From UBA1756 sp045222555 (GTDB taxonomy: Bacteria > Bacteroidota > Bacteroidia > Bacteroidales > WCHB1-69), in NCBI GenBank assembly GCA_045222555.1, contig JBGUYY010000086.1:54078-118077 (forward strand): a DNA stretch of 64,000 nt. Reading direction: 5' to 3'. The notes under the pieces were generated by a model. It was not told the DNA's origin. It saw only the letters and a program-made list of their open reading frames with translations, and did no database searches. Shown here piece after piece: positions 43,537 through 52,434 of the stretch; within the stretch, counting starts at the first letter, position 1; each line of letters begins with the position of its first letter. The position numbers were made by a program, and so were the translations under genes.

Positions 43537-45655
43537 CTTGGTTGGTATTATCTTGCATATTGGTATTGGAGGAAGTCTCCTCCGGTTTGCTTTCGTCAGG
43601 AGCATTTTCTGACACGGCCGACTGCTCTGAAGCGCTGTCTGATGGACGTTTGCCATAGATTCGCTCCAAGTCATCTGCGAAAATCACCTCTTTGTCTATG
43701 AGGATTTGCGCCAGTACATTCAGCTGATCCTTATGGGTTTCAAGGATTTCCTTGGCCTTGGCGTATGCTGACTCCACGAGTTCATGCACTTGAGTATCGA
43801 TAGATTCTGCAGTTTTTTCGCTGTAGGGGCGCTGGAAGGCGTAATCGCTTTGTCCGGTGGAATCGTAGTAGCTGAGGTTGCCGATGGTTTTGTTTAGGCC
43901 GTAGTAAGCGACCATGGCGTAGGCCATTTTGGTAACCCGTTCAAGATCGTTGAGGGCGCCTGTGGAGACCTCTCCGAAGATGACGTCTTCGGAGGCGCGG
44001 CCAGCCACGAGGGTACACATCTCGTCGAACATCTGTTCGAAAGTGGTGATCTGCCGTTCTTCGGGGAGGTACCAGGCCGCGCCGAGGGCTTTGCCACGCG
44101 GCACGATGGTGACCTTGACGAGTGGGGAGGCGTGTTTGAGCAGCCAGCTGACGGTGGCATGTCCGGACTCATGATAAGCGATAACCCGTTTTTCTTGTGG
44201 GGAAATGATGCTGCTTCGTTTTTCCAGTCCGCCTATGATACGGTCAATAGCGGCGAGGAAGTCCTCCTTGCCGATAGATTTCTTCGAGTTGCGGGCAGCG
44301 ACGAGGGCGGCCTCATTGCACACGTTGGCGATGTCGGCACCTGAGAAGCCCGGAGTCTGTTTCGCGAAGAAGTCGAGGTCAACGTCGGCATCGAGTTTGA
44401 GGTTACGGACGTGAACCTGGAAGATGCCTTTGCGTTCGTTCAGGTTGGGGAGTTCCACATGGATCTGTCGGTCGAAGCGCCCTGCGCGGAGAAGTGCGCG
44501 GTCGAGGATGTCGGCGCGGTTGGTGGCGGCGAGGATGATGACTCCCGCGTTGGTGGAGAAGCCGTCCATCTCGGTAAGCAGCTGGTTGAGGGTGTTTTCG
44601 CGCTCGTCGTTGGCGCCGCTGATGGCGTTGCGACCGCGTGCGCGGCCGATGGCGTCGATCTCGTCGATGAAGATGATGCAAGGAGCTTTCTCTTTGGCGG
44701 TTTTGAAGAGGTCGCGCACGCGGGAAGCCCCCACGCCGACGAACATCTCCACAAAGTCGGAGCCTGACAGAGAGAAGAAAGGCACCTTGGCCTCACCGGC
44801 CACAGCCTTGGCCAGCAAGGTCTTACCCGTACCTGGAGGGCCTACCAGCAATGCACCTTTGGGAATTTTACCACCCAAAACTGTATATTTCTTGGGGTTT
44901 TTCAAGAAGTCCACAATTTCTTCCACCTCTTCCTTCGCCCCTTCCAGACCAGCGACATCCTTAAAGGAGACGCCCTGTGCAGTCTTGCTGTCATACACTT
45001 GGGCCTTTGACTTGCCGATGTTGAACATTCCGCCTCCCATGCTGCCTCGCATAGAGCGAGCCATCATGACAAAGAGCAGGATGATGAACACCATGGGGAG
45101 CATCCAGAGGAGCAGTTCGCCTCCCCATGCTTTGGAGTTGTCCTGTTCCACCGAGAAGAGATATTCGTCGCGAAGGTTATCGGCGATCACTTCACGATCG
45201 GGGATGGGGGTCTTAGCATTTACAGCAGTATCAGCCACCAGCTGCAAACGAGCCACTGAGTCGGCGGCGCGGCGGCGGCACTCCATAGAGATCCATTCAT
45301 TCAGTTCATCTCTAAATGCTTTGTAATCTGACTGTTCAATGGAGTAATGCGGACCATCGAGATTCTTCTCTCGGAATTGGGCGAAATCGCTTTTAGCATC
45401 AATACTCTCCTTTTTCAGATAGACCATCACCTTCTCGTCTTTCTGCACATACACGGCTTTCGCCACATCCTTATTCAGCACAAGTTCCTTCAACTCAAGA
45501 TCTGAAATCGAGTCTACGCGCACGTTAGAACGCCCGCCCCAAAAATAGTACACTAAAAGAGCCGCAGCAATCACCAGATAGATCCACGTCCAGTTGAATT
45601 TGAATTTATTGTTTCGGTTATTCCCTTCAGGGCGCTGCATTTTTTTGTTTTCCAT
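43523..45655 (-). CDS. ftsH: ATP-dependent zinc metalloprotease FtsH
   Basis: 710 residues. TM1 at about 22-42, a periplasmic domain, TM2 at about 178-198. The AAA+ module has Walker A GPPGTGKT (about 270), Walker B IIFIDEIDAIG (about 328) and the second region of homology GRFDR. The peptidase domain has the zinc site HESGH (about 493) and the downstream third ligand region. FtsH degrades misassembled membrane proteins and selected soluble regulators. The last 60 residues are a Ser/Glu/Asn/Gln-rich tail. It follows rsfS by 20 bases and overlaps the LUD gene. Confidence 0.96.
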   Translation of the reverse strand: MENKKMQRPEGNNRNNKFKFNWTWIYLVIAAALLVYYFWGGRSNVRVDSISDLELKELVLNKDVAKAVYVQKDEKVMVYLKKESIDAKSDFAQFREKNLDGPHYSIEQSDYKAFRDELNEWISMECRRRAADSVARLQLVADTAVNAKTPIPDREVIADNLRDEYLFSVEQDNSKAWGGELLLWMLPMVFIILLFVMMARSMRGSMGGGMFNIGKSKAQVYDSKTAQGVSFKDVAGLEGAKEEVEEIVDFLKNPKKYTVLGGKIPKGALLVGPPGTGKTLLAKAVAGEAKVPFFSLSGSDFVEMFVGVGASRVRDLFKTAKEKAPCIIFIDEIDAIGRARGRNAISGANDERENTLNQLLTEMDGFSTNAGVIILAATNRADILDRALLRAGRFDRQIHVELPNLNERKGIFQVHVRNLKLDADVDLDFFAKQTPGFSGADIANVCNEAALVAARNSKKSIGKEDFLAAIDRIIGGLEKRSSIISPQEKRVIAYHESGHATVSWLLKHASPLVKVTIVPRGKALGAAWYLPEERQITTFEQMFDEMCTLVAGRASEDVIFGEVSTGALNDLERVTKMAYAMVAYYGLNKTIGNLSYYDSTGQSDYAFQRPYSEKTAESIDTQVHELVESAYAKAKEILETHKDQLNVLAQILIDKEVIFADDLERIYGKRPSDSASEQSAVSENAPDESKPEETSSNTNMQDNTNQDGKE

Positions 45656-45675
45656 CGTAAAAAGTTAGGATGAGA

Positions 45676-46056
45676 TTAAAAATGTTGGATATCGGCATCG
45701 CTCCAGAGGTTTTCCAGCTGGTAGAATTCACGGAACTCAGGCTGGAAGATATGGACGATGATATCGAAATAGTCGAGGAGAATCCATTCGCCATTGGCGA
45801 CACCTTCCACGAAAGTGGGAAGGACTCCGGCCTCACGCTTGGTAACCTCCTGCACATAATCGCACAGCGTTTCGAGGTGCGTTCTTGAAGTTCCCGAGCA
45901 GATGACGAATTTGTCAAAATATACATGATTGATTTTTTTCAGGTCGATGACGGTGACATCCTCCCCTTTTTTCTCTAACATAGCCTGAACAATCAGCTCA
46001 CTCAAATCCCCTTTGAAGAGGTCTTTTTTCTTAGTAGCGACTTTAATTTTTCCCAT
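45676..46056 (-). CDS. rsfS: Ribosomal silencing factor RsfS
   Basis: 126 residues of the RsfS/Iojap family, which binds uL14 on the 50S subunit and blocks subunit joining when nutrients are short. The pattern fits: VIDLKKINHVYFDKFVICSG with the core strand, SRTHLETLCDYV, and GEWILLDYFDIIVHIF near the C-terminus. First gene of rsfS-ftsH-LUD-cdsA, with a -7 element 25 bases upstream. Confidence 0.93.
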   Translation of the reverse strand: MGKIKVATKKKDLFKGDLSELIVQAMLEKKGEDVTVIDLKKINHVYFDKFVICSGTSRTHLETLCDYVQEVTKREAGVLPTFVEGVANGEWILLDYFDIIVHIFQPEFREFYQLENLWSDADIQHF

Positions 46057-46080
46057 TTACCTATTTTATGAATTAGCTTG

Positions 46081-46088
46081 CAAAAGTA
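46081..46088 (-). promoter_or_regulatory. -7 element of the rsfS-ftsH-LUD-cdsA operon
   Basis: Minus-strand TACTTTTG, a good TAnnTTTG match, 24 bases before the rsfS start; the TTG partner is not clear. Confidence 0.5.
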
Positions 46089-46155
46089 CAAAAATAAAAT
46101 TGATTTTCGCATCTTAAAAAATGAAAGAAGTGTTTCAAAATCAAAAAAAAATGTC

Positions 46156-46163
46156 TAATTTTG
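46156..46163 (+). promoter_or_regulatory. -7 element before the first lysyl-endopeptidase-like gene
   Basis: TAATTTTG 33 bases before the ATG at 46197; no TTG at the expected distance. Divergent from the rsfS promoter. Confidence 0.45.
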
Positions 46164-46196
46164 CCAGCTTATTTTCTTTAGCGTAAAAAATAGCGT

Positions 46197-48548
46197 ATGA
46201 AACATCTCTACAGAGTTATTTGCATTCTCATTTTCAGCGGCTTAGCATTTCTTTTTAATGGCTATGCCCAGCATTTGTCCGGCACCCTTCCTGCCAGCTA
46301 TCACAGTGCATTGATGTTTTCCCCTATCGGGGAGACCATGGTAGCACCTGCTGATGCGGACTTCATATCGCAAGCTATGAACGACACTGACAAGAGCGGG
46401 ATGTACGTCATTGCCCAGCTGAAAGACGTTGACATAAGCACTTTGAACTCAGGGACATGGGAAGAGTTAGAAGATGGAACCATGATATGGAGAGTCCGTA
46501 TCAGCAGTCCTGGTGCCAAAGCGCTTTCGCTGCATTTTGACCGTTTCAACCTGCCTGTTGGGGGTCGTTTCTATGTTTACGATGAAGATCGCACCCAGCT
46601 GTTGGGTGGTTTTTCGGAATTGGATAACACGGAAGACAATGGTTATTCTATCGGACTGATTGTCGGGGAGACGATGATTGCTGAATATGTGGCTCCTGCG
46701 TTGCTCACGCCTGGTGAAAAGAAAGCCATTTTGAATACAGAGATCATTGTACCTGATATTCACATCTCCCAGGTTTCCTATATCTTCCGCGGAGTTTCCG
46801 ACCTGCAGCACGCCAAGGACATTGGCGACAGCGAAAGCTGTGAGGTGAATGTCAACTGTCCGGAAGGCGACAGCTGGCAGTTACAGAAACGTTCTGTGGT
46901 GCGCATCTATGTGGTGGAGGGCAACTCTGGCGGGTGGTGCACCGGCACACTCATCAACAACCTGTCCAACGACGGCACGCCATACATCCTCACTGCCAAC
47001 CACTGCGGTCCCAATGCCACCGCAGCGAACTTCAACCAATGGCGTTTTTACTTCAACTTAGAATACACCACCTGCACGGGCACTACTGTCCAGTCGCAGA
47101 CCCAATACCGTACTGGCTGTACAAAAGTGGCATACGGCTCTATCAGCGGTGGTTCCGACTTCTTCCTTTTGCAGTTGAACCAAGCTCCTGACAACGCATG
47201 GAACCCGATTTATGCGGGATGGCGGCGTGACAACACGGCGGCCACAACCGCTACGGGCATCCACCACCCGGCTGGTGATGTGAAGAAGATCTCTTCTTCC
47301 ACCACGGTTTCCACAGGTTCCTACAGCGGCTGTGCCTCCAACGCCCACTGGCGAATCACAGATTGGCGGCAGACCACTACCAACCGTGGTGTTACGGAAG
47401 GAGGTTCCTCTGGCTCAGCACTTTTCGATCAGGATGGGTATCTTGTAGGTACCCTTACGGGCGGCGCGGCCACGTGCAGCAATCCCCACAACGACTATTA
47501 CGGGAAATTATACTACCACTGGGATCAGAACGGCAGCTCCAGCGACCAGCAGCTGAAACCGTGGCTTGACCCCAATAACACAGGCAGCAACACCTGTCCC
47601 ATGTACGACCCCAACAATCCGGACAACCCGATTGATCCCGATGATCCGGACGATCCTGATAATCCCGATGACCCGGACGATCCCGATGACCCGGGCACTC
47701 CGTCTGTTCCCAGCGACTGCCATAAGCTGCACTATCCGCTCAATGGCACGCTGACCCTTTACCGCACGCCTGACAACGGTTATCTGACGGGCACTAACAC
47801 CTACGGCGACATTGCCAAAGCCGACTATTTCCAGAAAGATAGCACCGTAGAGTACCTTGTCAATCTGGTCATGAACGTAGGCATCGCCAACGGGAGCGGC
47901 AACGTGACCTTCTGCATCTGGGCCGACAACAACGGCCGTCCTGGGGCTTTGATAGCCAGCAAAACAGTGTCTCTCAGCACCATCTCCTCACATTGCTACA
48001 CGGTAAACGACCCGCAAATGCCCACCTCCTATCCGCAACTCAAACGACGTTACACTTGCCAATTCAGTCCTTCCGTTGCCATCTCTGGCAGCTTCTTTGC
48101 TGGCTATATGCTCCCGTCCAGCGGAGATTTTGCGTTGGTGACCAACAGCGAGAACCAAGCCGCCAACACAGGATGGGAGATGAGAAGCGACTCCTCCTGG
48201 GTGGAGTATTCCGATTCCACCTCCTGGGGTATTGCCCTCACCCACGCCCTTTTCCCGCAGCTGTGCGACAATGCTGAAGCCATCGATATTGAAGAGTGGA
48301 ACAATGAGGATGGCAGCGTCATCTTCCCGAATCCGACCACTGGAATGGTTACTGTGCAACTGACGGGTAGCGACACGCCGGCCGTCATCCGCGTATTCGA
48401 TATGAATGGGAAACTGCTTCCCATTGCTCCTGTGCGCAATGGTGCCACCTGCACCCTCGACCTCTCCTCGTTGAGCAGCGGCCTCTATATCATCTCATTA
48501 CAGACTAACCATCAAATCATCACCAAGAAAATATCACTCATTAAATAA
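46197..48548 (+). CDS. Lysyl-endopeptidase-like S1 protease with Asp-Pro linker and T9SS domain (A)
   Basis: 783 residues. Signal peptide about 1-24. A propeptide-like beta region to about 225 precedes a trypsin-fold domain resembling Achromobacter lysyl endopeptidase: His269 in LTANHC, Asp321 in GGSDFFLLQL, Ser405 in GGSSGSALF. Asp433 in NDYYGKL stands where Achromobacter protease I has Asp225, which gives lysine specificity, so cleavage after Lys is predicted. An Asp/Pro/Asn repeat linker (about 471-503) joins a second beta domain, and the T9SS C-terminal domain occupies about 705-783 (VIFPNPTTG onward). First of three genes in a run with a paralogous protease (21-base gap) and wbqC. Confidence 0.85.
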   Translation: MKHLYRVICILIFSGLAFLFNGYAQHLSGTLPASYHSALMFSPIGETMVAPADADFISQAMNDTDKSGMYVIAQLKDVDISTLNSGTWEELEDGTMIWRVRISSPGAKALSLHFDRFNLPVGGRFYVYDEDRTQLLGGFSELDNTEDNGYSIGLIVGETMIAEYVAPALLTPGEKKAILNTEIIVPDIHISQVSYIFRGVSDLQHAKDIGDSESCEVNVNCPEGDSWQLQKRSVVRIYVVEGNSGGWCTGTLINNLSNDGTPYILTANHCGPNATAANFNQWRFYFNLEYTTCTGTTVQSQTQYRTGCTKVAYGSISGGSDFFLLQLNQAPDNAWNPIYAGWRRDNTAATTATGIHHPAGDVKKISSSTTVSTGSYSGCASNAHWRITDWRQTTTNRGVTEGGSSGSALFDQDGYLVGTLTGGAATCSNPHNDYYGKLYYHWDQNGSSSDQQLKPWLDPNNTGSNTCPMYDPNNPDNPIDPDDPDDPDNPDDPDDPDDPGTPSVPSDCHKLHYPLNGTLTLYRTPDNGYLTGTNTYGDIAKADYFQKDSTVEYLVNLVMNVGIANGSGNVTFCIWADNNGRPGALIASKTVSLSTISSHCYTVNDPQMPTSYPQLKRRYTCQFSPSVAISGSFFAGYMLPSSGDFALVTNSENQAANTGWEMRSDSSWVEYSDSTSWGIALTHALFPQLCDNAEAIDIEEWNNEDGSVIFPNPTTGMVTVQLTGSDTPAVIRVFDMNGKLLPIAPVRNGATCTLDLSSLSSGLYIISLQTNHQIITKKISLIK
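47602..47702 (+). repeat. Asp-Pro repeat linker within protease A
   Basis: Short-period repeat of codons for (Asp/Asn)-Pro-Asp, such as PDDPDDPDN, for about 33 codons. It forms an acidic extended spacer between the protease and the following beta domain, and the near-repetitive DNA could vary in length. Confidence 0.7.
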
Positions 48549-48569
48549 ATCTCTAAAAATCATAAAAAT

Positions 48570-50204
48570 ATGAAGAAATTTTTACCCGTTTGCATGGCAG
48601 CACTGCTGTGCGTGTTTGGCATCAAAGCCAAGGCTCAGATGAGCTACGGAGGCGAACCTCAATCCTTCAAAGTAACTGTTTCCTCTGTTATTCCCACTAT
48701 TGAGGTTGAGGCGTTGGATGTGGAAGCTCTTTTAGCAGAAGATGCTTCTATCGAAGGCAAGAACCATGCCCTTCGCATCGGTGTGACCAAGGATGTGATG
48801 TACACCAACACCAATTCAGGCCGCATTGATCTTCTTCCTGACGGCTCCAAAATCTGGCGTTTGAAATTCCACATGGAAGGCGCTACATTCACCTCCATGA
48901 ATTTCTCCACCTTCAACATTCCCAATGGTGCAGAGTTGTTCCTCTACACTCCTGACAGAGAGTATGTGATTGGCAAGTTCACCAACCAGAATCTCATGGA
49001 AGACGGCACTTTCTATCCTCAGGAACTTCCTGGTGATGAAGTGATTGTTGAATATTACGAGCCCGCAAGCGTGGCATTCAACGGCCAGTTGGTCATTGAC
49101 CAAATTTCACAAGGGTATTATGATTTCTTCCATATTTATGAAAAAGACGTGGAAGGCGGTCTTGGCAATGCTGAAGGAACCTGCCATCCCAACGCCATCT
49201 GCTACGATGCCCAATGGCACGACCAGATTCAGTCGGTGGTATGCTACACCATGACCTCTGGTGGTTATGTTTACATGTGCTCCGGTGCCATGGTCAACAA
49301 CACGGCCCGTGACGGCAAGCAGTATCTGCTTTCTGCTAACCACTGCTATGAGGCTGGAACATGGAAGTTCTATTTCAACTATCAGGCCACCACATGTAAC
49401 GGATCCAATGGTTCAACCCTCAAAACTGCTACTGGTTACACCCTCAAGGCCAAGGACAACGGGGACAGCAGTTCTGACTTCATGTTGGTAGAAATCACAG
49501 GAACCATCAACCCCGCTTTCAATGTCTTCCTTGCTGGCTGGAACAATGGCGCCACCGCTCCCACCAACCCCACGCAATGCGGAGCCATTCACCATCCCGG
49601 TGGTGACATCAAGAAATTCAGTGTTCCTCAGAACATCAACAATGGAAGTTTGGGCGGATATCCCAAGTTCTGGCTAGCCAACTGGGCTACGGCTACGGGT
49701 GCCACCGAGCAAGGTTCATCTGGCTCTCCCCTCTTCAATAAAGACAAACTTATTGTAGGCCAGTTGTATGCGGGTTCCAGCAGCTGCACTAACCCCACTG
49801 GTTGGGATTTGTACGGCAAACTCTCCAACTCTTGGACCAACAACAACAACAGCAGCAATGCCAAGAAGTTGAAACCTTGGTTGGACCCCAACAACACTGG
49901 TGCTACTTCACTGCAGGGCGAATACTTGAACACCGTAGGCATCAACAACTACACCCAGGTAGTGGATGCTCTGAATGTATATCCTAACCCGAACAATGGA
50001 CAGATGACCATCAGCGGCAGCTTCAGCGAAGGCGACGGCACCTGCATGGTGTACGACATGATGGGCAATCTCGTGTTGAGCCGTAATATCACATTGGCTC
50101 CCGAATTCAACCTCAACCTCAACACGTTGGCTCCGGGCATGTATATGATGGAAATCAACGACAACACTCGCATTTCCCGCGCTAAAATCATCATTTCCAA
50201 ATAA
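48570..50204 (+). CDS. Lysyl-endopeptidase-like S1 protease with T9SS domain (B)
   Basis: 544 residues, a paralogue of the preceding gene without the Asp-Pro linker and extra beta domain. Signal peptide about 1-22 (ending AKAQ). A beta-rich propeptide-like region to about 205, then the trypsin fold: His258 in LSANHC, Asp303 in SSDFMLVEI, Ser384 in QGSSGSPLF, and Asp413 in GWDLYGKL at the probable S1 specificity position. KPWLDPNNTGA ends the catalytic domain, as it does in paralogue A. The T9SS C-terminal domain is at about 468-544 (VYPNPNNG to the end). Its stop overlaps the wbqC start by one base. Confidence 0.87.
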   Translation: MKKFLPVCMAALLCVFGIKAKAQMSYGGEPQSFKVTVSSVIPTIEVEALDVEALLAEDASIEGKNHALRIGVTKDVMYTNTNSGRIDLLPDGSKIWRLKFHMEGATFTSMNFSTFNIPNGAELFLYTPDREYVIGKFTNQNLMEDGTFYPQELPGDEVIVEYYEPASVAFNGQLVIDQISQGYYDFFHIYEKDVEGGLGNAEGTCHPNAICYDAQWHDQIQSVVCYTMTSGGYVYMCSGAMVNNTARDGKQYLLSANHCYEAGTWKFYFNYQATTCNGSNGSTLKTATGYTLKAKDNGDSSSDFMLVEITGTINPAFNVFLAGWNNGATAPTNPTQCGAIHHPGGDIKKFSVPQNINNGSLGGYPKFWLANWATATGATEQGSSGSPLFNKDKLIVGQLYAGSSSCTNPTGWDLYGKLSNSWTNNNNSSNAKKLKPWLDPNNTGATSLQGEYLNTVGINNYTQVVDALNVYPNPNNGQMTISGSFSEGDGTCMVYDMMGNLVLSRNITLAPEFNLNLNTLAPGMYMMEINDNTRISRAKIIISK

Positions 50205-50830
50205 TGAACATGGAGAAAATCGTCCTTTCGACGGCCTATCTCCCCACTATCGAATACTTCGCTTTTATTGCTAAAAGCGAAGTATTTTTTCTTGAGGGGT
50301 GCGAGACTTTCCAGAAGCAGAGCTACCGGAACAGGGCGTACATCCTGACGGCGGGCGGCGTGCAATCGCTGATTCTTCCCACGCACCACAATACCCAGCG
50401 GTGCTGCATCCGCGACGTGCGTATTGACTACAAAGACCACTGGCAGCTGAAGCACTGGCGCGCCATTGAAACCGCCTACAGCGGCACCCCTTATTTCTTG
50501 TATTACAAGGATTTCCTTTATCCTTTTTTTGAAAAGAAATACAATTTTCTTTTCGACTACAACACCGAATTAACGATGGCTTTGCTCAAGCTCTTGAAAA
50601 TGAAAAAAGTCCCCGAAATCACGGAGACCTATATTAATATATATGAAGATGCATTGGACTTGCGGTCGGCCATTCATCCCAAACGGGAGCGTGTTGTGGA
50701 AACGTTAGCCTATCCGCAGATTTTCAGCGACCGTCAGCCTTTTACTGATCGGTTATCGGTCATTGATCTTTTGTTCAATCTCGGCCCGGAGGCCGCGCAG
50801 CACCTTAGTCAACTGAAGGTATTACGCTGA
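50204..50830 (+). CDS. WbqC family protein
   Basis: 208 residues. It opens VLSTAYLPTIEYFAFIAKS and carries the conserved blocks FQKQSYRNRAYILT and HWQLKHWRAIETAYSGTPYF of the WbqC-like family, named after genes in O-antigen loci; enzymatic role not established. The start is either the ATG at 50204, overlapping the previous TAA, or the one at 50210. The 3' end overlaps the end of the convergent ftsZ by 26 bases. Co-transcription with two secreted proteases is odd and suggests only shared expression. Confidence 0.83.
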   Translation: MNMEKIVLSTAYLPTIEYFAFIAKSEVFFLEGCETFQKQSYRNRAYILTAGGVQSLILPTHHNTQRCCIRDVRIDYKDHWQLKHWRAIETAYSGTPYFLYYKDFLYPFFEKKYNFLFDYNTELTMALLKLLKMKKVPEITETYINIYEDALDLRSAIHPKRERVVETLAYPQIFSDRQPFTDRLSVIDLLFNLGPEAAQHLSQLKVLR

Positions 50831-52403
50831 AAAAGAGAGAATTGTTGTAGCTGGCCTGCGGGATGGCATTCCCTGGTGACACAATCTTTTCCACCCGTTC
50901 CGCCTGTACGGGAGACATATCCTGCATGCGGCGGAAGGTGGGTTTCTCAAGCAACTCGCGGTAGGACTCATCATTATCATAGATATCATCATTATGATTG
51001 GGTGAGAGCGTTACCGTATTGTTGGGTGTGCTCAGGTCGATGACAACGGCTTCCGTGGCAGTGCGGGGGGCGGGCTGGACGGCCTGCTGTGCCGGCTGCT
51101 GGGGCTGTGCCAAGAACGGGAACTGGTCGATGGGAGAGGTGAACACGTCGGAGACGTTATTCTGCTGGAAGTCGGTGGGACGCATATTGCCGAACAGATC
51201 GGGCTGGGAGTCATTATTCAGAGTCGGGTTGTCGGTACCAAAATCGGTGGAAGGAGCCGCGGGAGAGGCATCCACAGAGGGAGCAGCAGGAGCAACGTCC
51301 TGTGCAGGTTCTTGCGACTGGAAAGGCGTCACGATGCGTTCTTCGGGCATCGAGAAGCTGGGGGTGATGTTTCGCTCAATATCCTTTTCAATATTGTCGA
51401 TGATCGCTGCCCCATAATCTTTATTCTTTCCTTTGCGGGTATAGTTGGTGATGATGACCGACAGTTTGATTTTGTCGCCAAGGTCTTTTTCGGCGGCGTG
51501 TCCCCAGATGACGTTGGTGTCGTCGTTTCTGTACTTGTCGAATTCCTGGGCCAGTTTCTTCAGTTCTGAGACCTTGAGTTCATTGCCTTCACCGTAGCGC
51601 ACGAAGAAGAGGAAGTTCTGGGCGCTGTCAATGTTAGCGTCATCGATGAGGGAGCAGGTCATGGCTTCGCTGACAACCTTTTCGATACGGTCTTCGCCGC
51701 TGGCTTCTGCGAGGCCGAGCATAGCTTCACCGCTATCCTTCATGATGGTGAGGATATCGTTGAAATCCACATTCTGATAGCCGTCGAGGGTGATGAGTTC
51801 GGCGATACATTTGACGGCATTTTTGAGAACGTCGTCGGCATAGCCGAGGGCCACTCGCAGGGTTTCATCCTCGTAGATTTCCATGATTTTCTGGTTCTGG
51901 ATGATGATGAGGGAATCGACATACTTTCTCAATTCCTCAATTCCCTTATCAGCTTTGGCGAAACTCTTCACGCCTTCGAGGTCGTAGGGGTAGGTGACGA
52001 CGGCGATGGTGAGGATGCCCATTTCGCGGGCGATTTTGGCCACCACGGGGGAGGCGCCCGTACCGGTGCCCTTGCCCATACCGGCGGTAATGAAGAGCAT
52101 TTTGGTTTCCGAGCCGATCAGGTCGCGTATGGCCTGTTCGCTCTCAATGGCCAGGCGTTCAGCCTCTTTCGGATTGGCGCCTGCGCCAAGGCCGGTGTCG
52201 CCGAATACGAGCTTGGTAGGCACCTCGTTTCTTTCGACGGCCATTTTATCGGTGTTGCAGACGAGGAAATCCACGCCCACGATACCTTCCTTAAACATGT
52301 GTTGAACGGCATTGTTGCCGGCGCCGCCCACGCCGATTACTTTGATGATAGAACCTTTTTTCTGTTCGCCGTAGCTGGTTTCGAAACTGATATCTTCTAA
52401 CAT
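50805..52403 (-). CDS. ftsZ: Cell division protein FtsZ, with unusual GKGTGTG signature
   Basis: 532 residues. Tubulin-like GTPase forming the Z ring. The GTPase domain covers about 15-330, starting IKVIGVGGAGNNAV. The nucleotide-binding T4 loop reads GMGKGTGTG (Lys111) where nearly all FtsZ have GMGGGTGTG; the AAG codon is unambiguous (complement of 52071-52073). The T7 catalytic loop region NVDFNDI is intact. A long Pro/Gln/Ala-rich linker (about 345-500) leads to a C-terminal segment. Last gene of ftsQ-ftsA-ftsZ. The 3' end overlaps wbqC on the other strand by 26 bases. Confidence 0.95.
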   Translation of the reverse strand: MLEDISFETSYGEQKKGSIIKVIGVGGAGNNAVQHMFKEGIVGVDFLVCNTDKMAVERNEVPTKLVFGDTGLGAGANPKEAERLAIESEQAIRDLIGSETKMLFITAGMGKGTGTGASPVVAKIAREMGILTIAVVTYPYDLEGVKSFAKADKGIEELRKYVDSLIIIQNQKIMEIYEDETLRVALGYADDVLKNAVKCIAELITLDGYQNVDFNDILTIMKDSGEAMLGLAEASGEDRIEKVVSEAMTCSLIDDANIDSAQNFLFFVRYGEGNELKVSELKKLAQEFDKYRNDDTNVIWGHAAEKDLGDKIKLSVIITNYTRKGKNKDYGAAIIDNIEKDIERNITPSFSMPEERIVTPFQSQEPAQDVAPAAPSVDASPAAPSTDFGTDNPTLNNDSQPDLFGNMRPTDFQQNNVSDVFTSPIDQFPFLAQPQQPAQQAVQPAPRTATEAVVIDLSTPNNTVTLSPNHNDDIYDNDESYRELLEKPTFRRMQDMSPVQAERVEKIVSPGNAIPQASYNNSLFFSVIPSVD

Positions 52404-52434
52404 AATTACTTAACTTTCAAAAATCGTGATGGTT

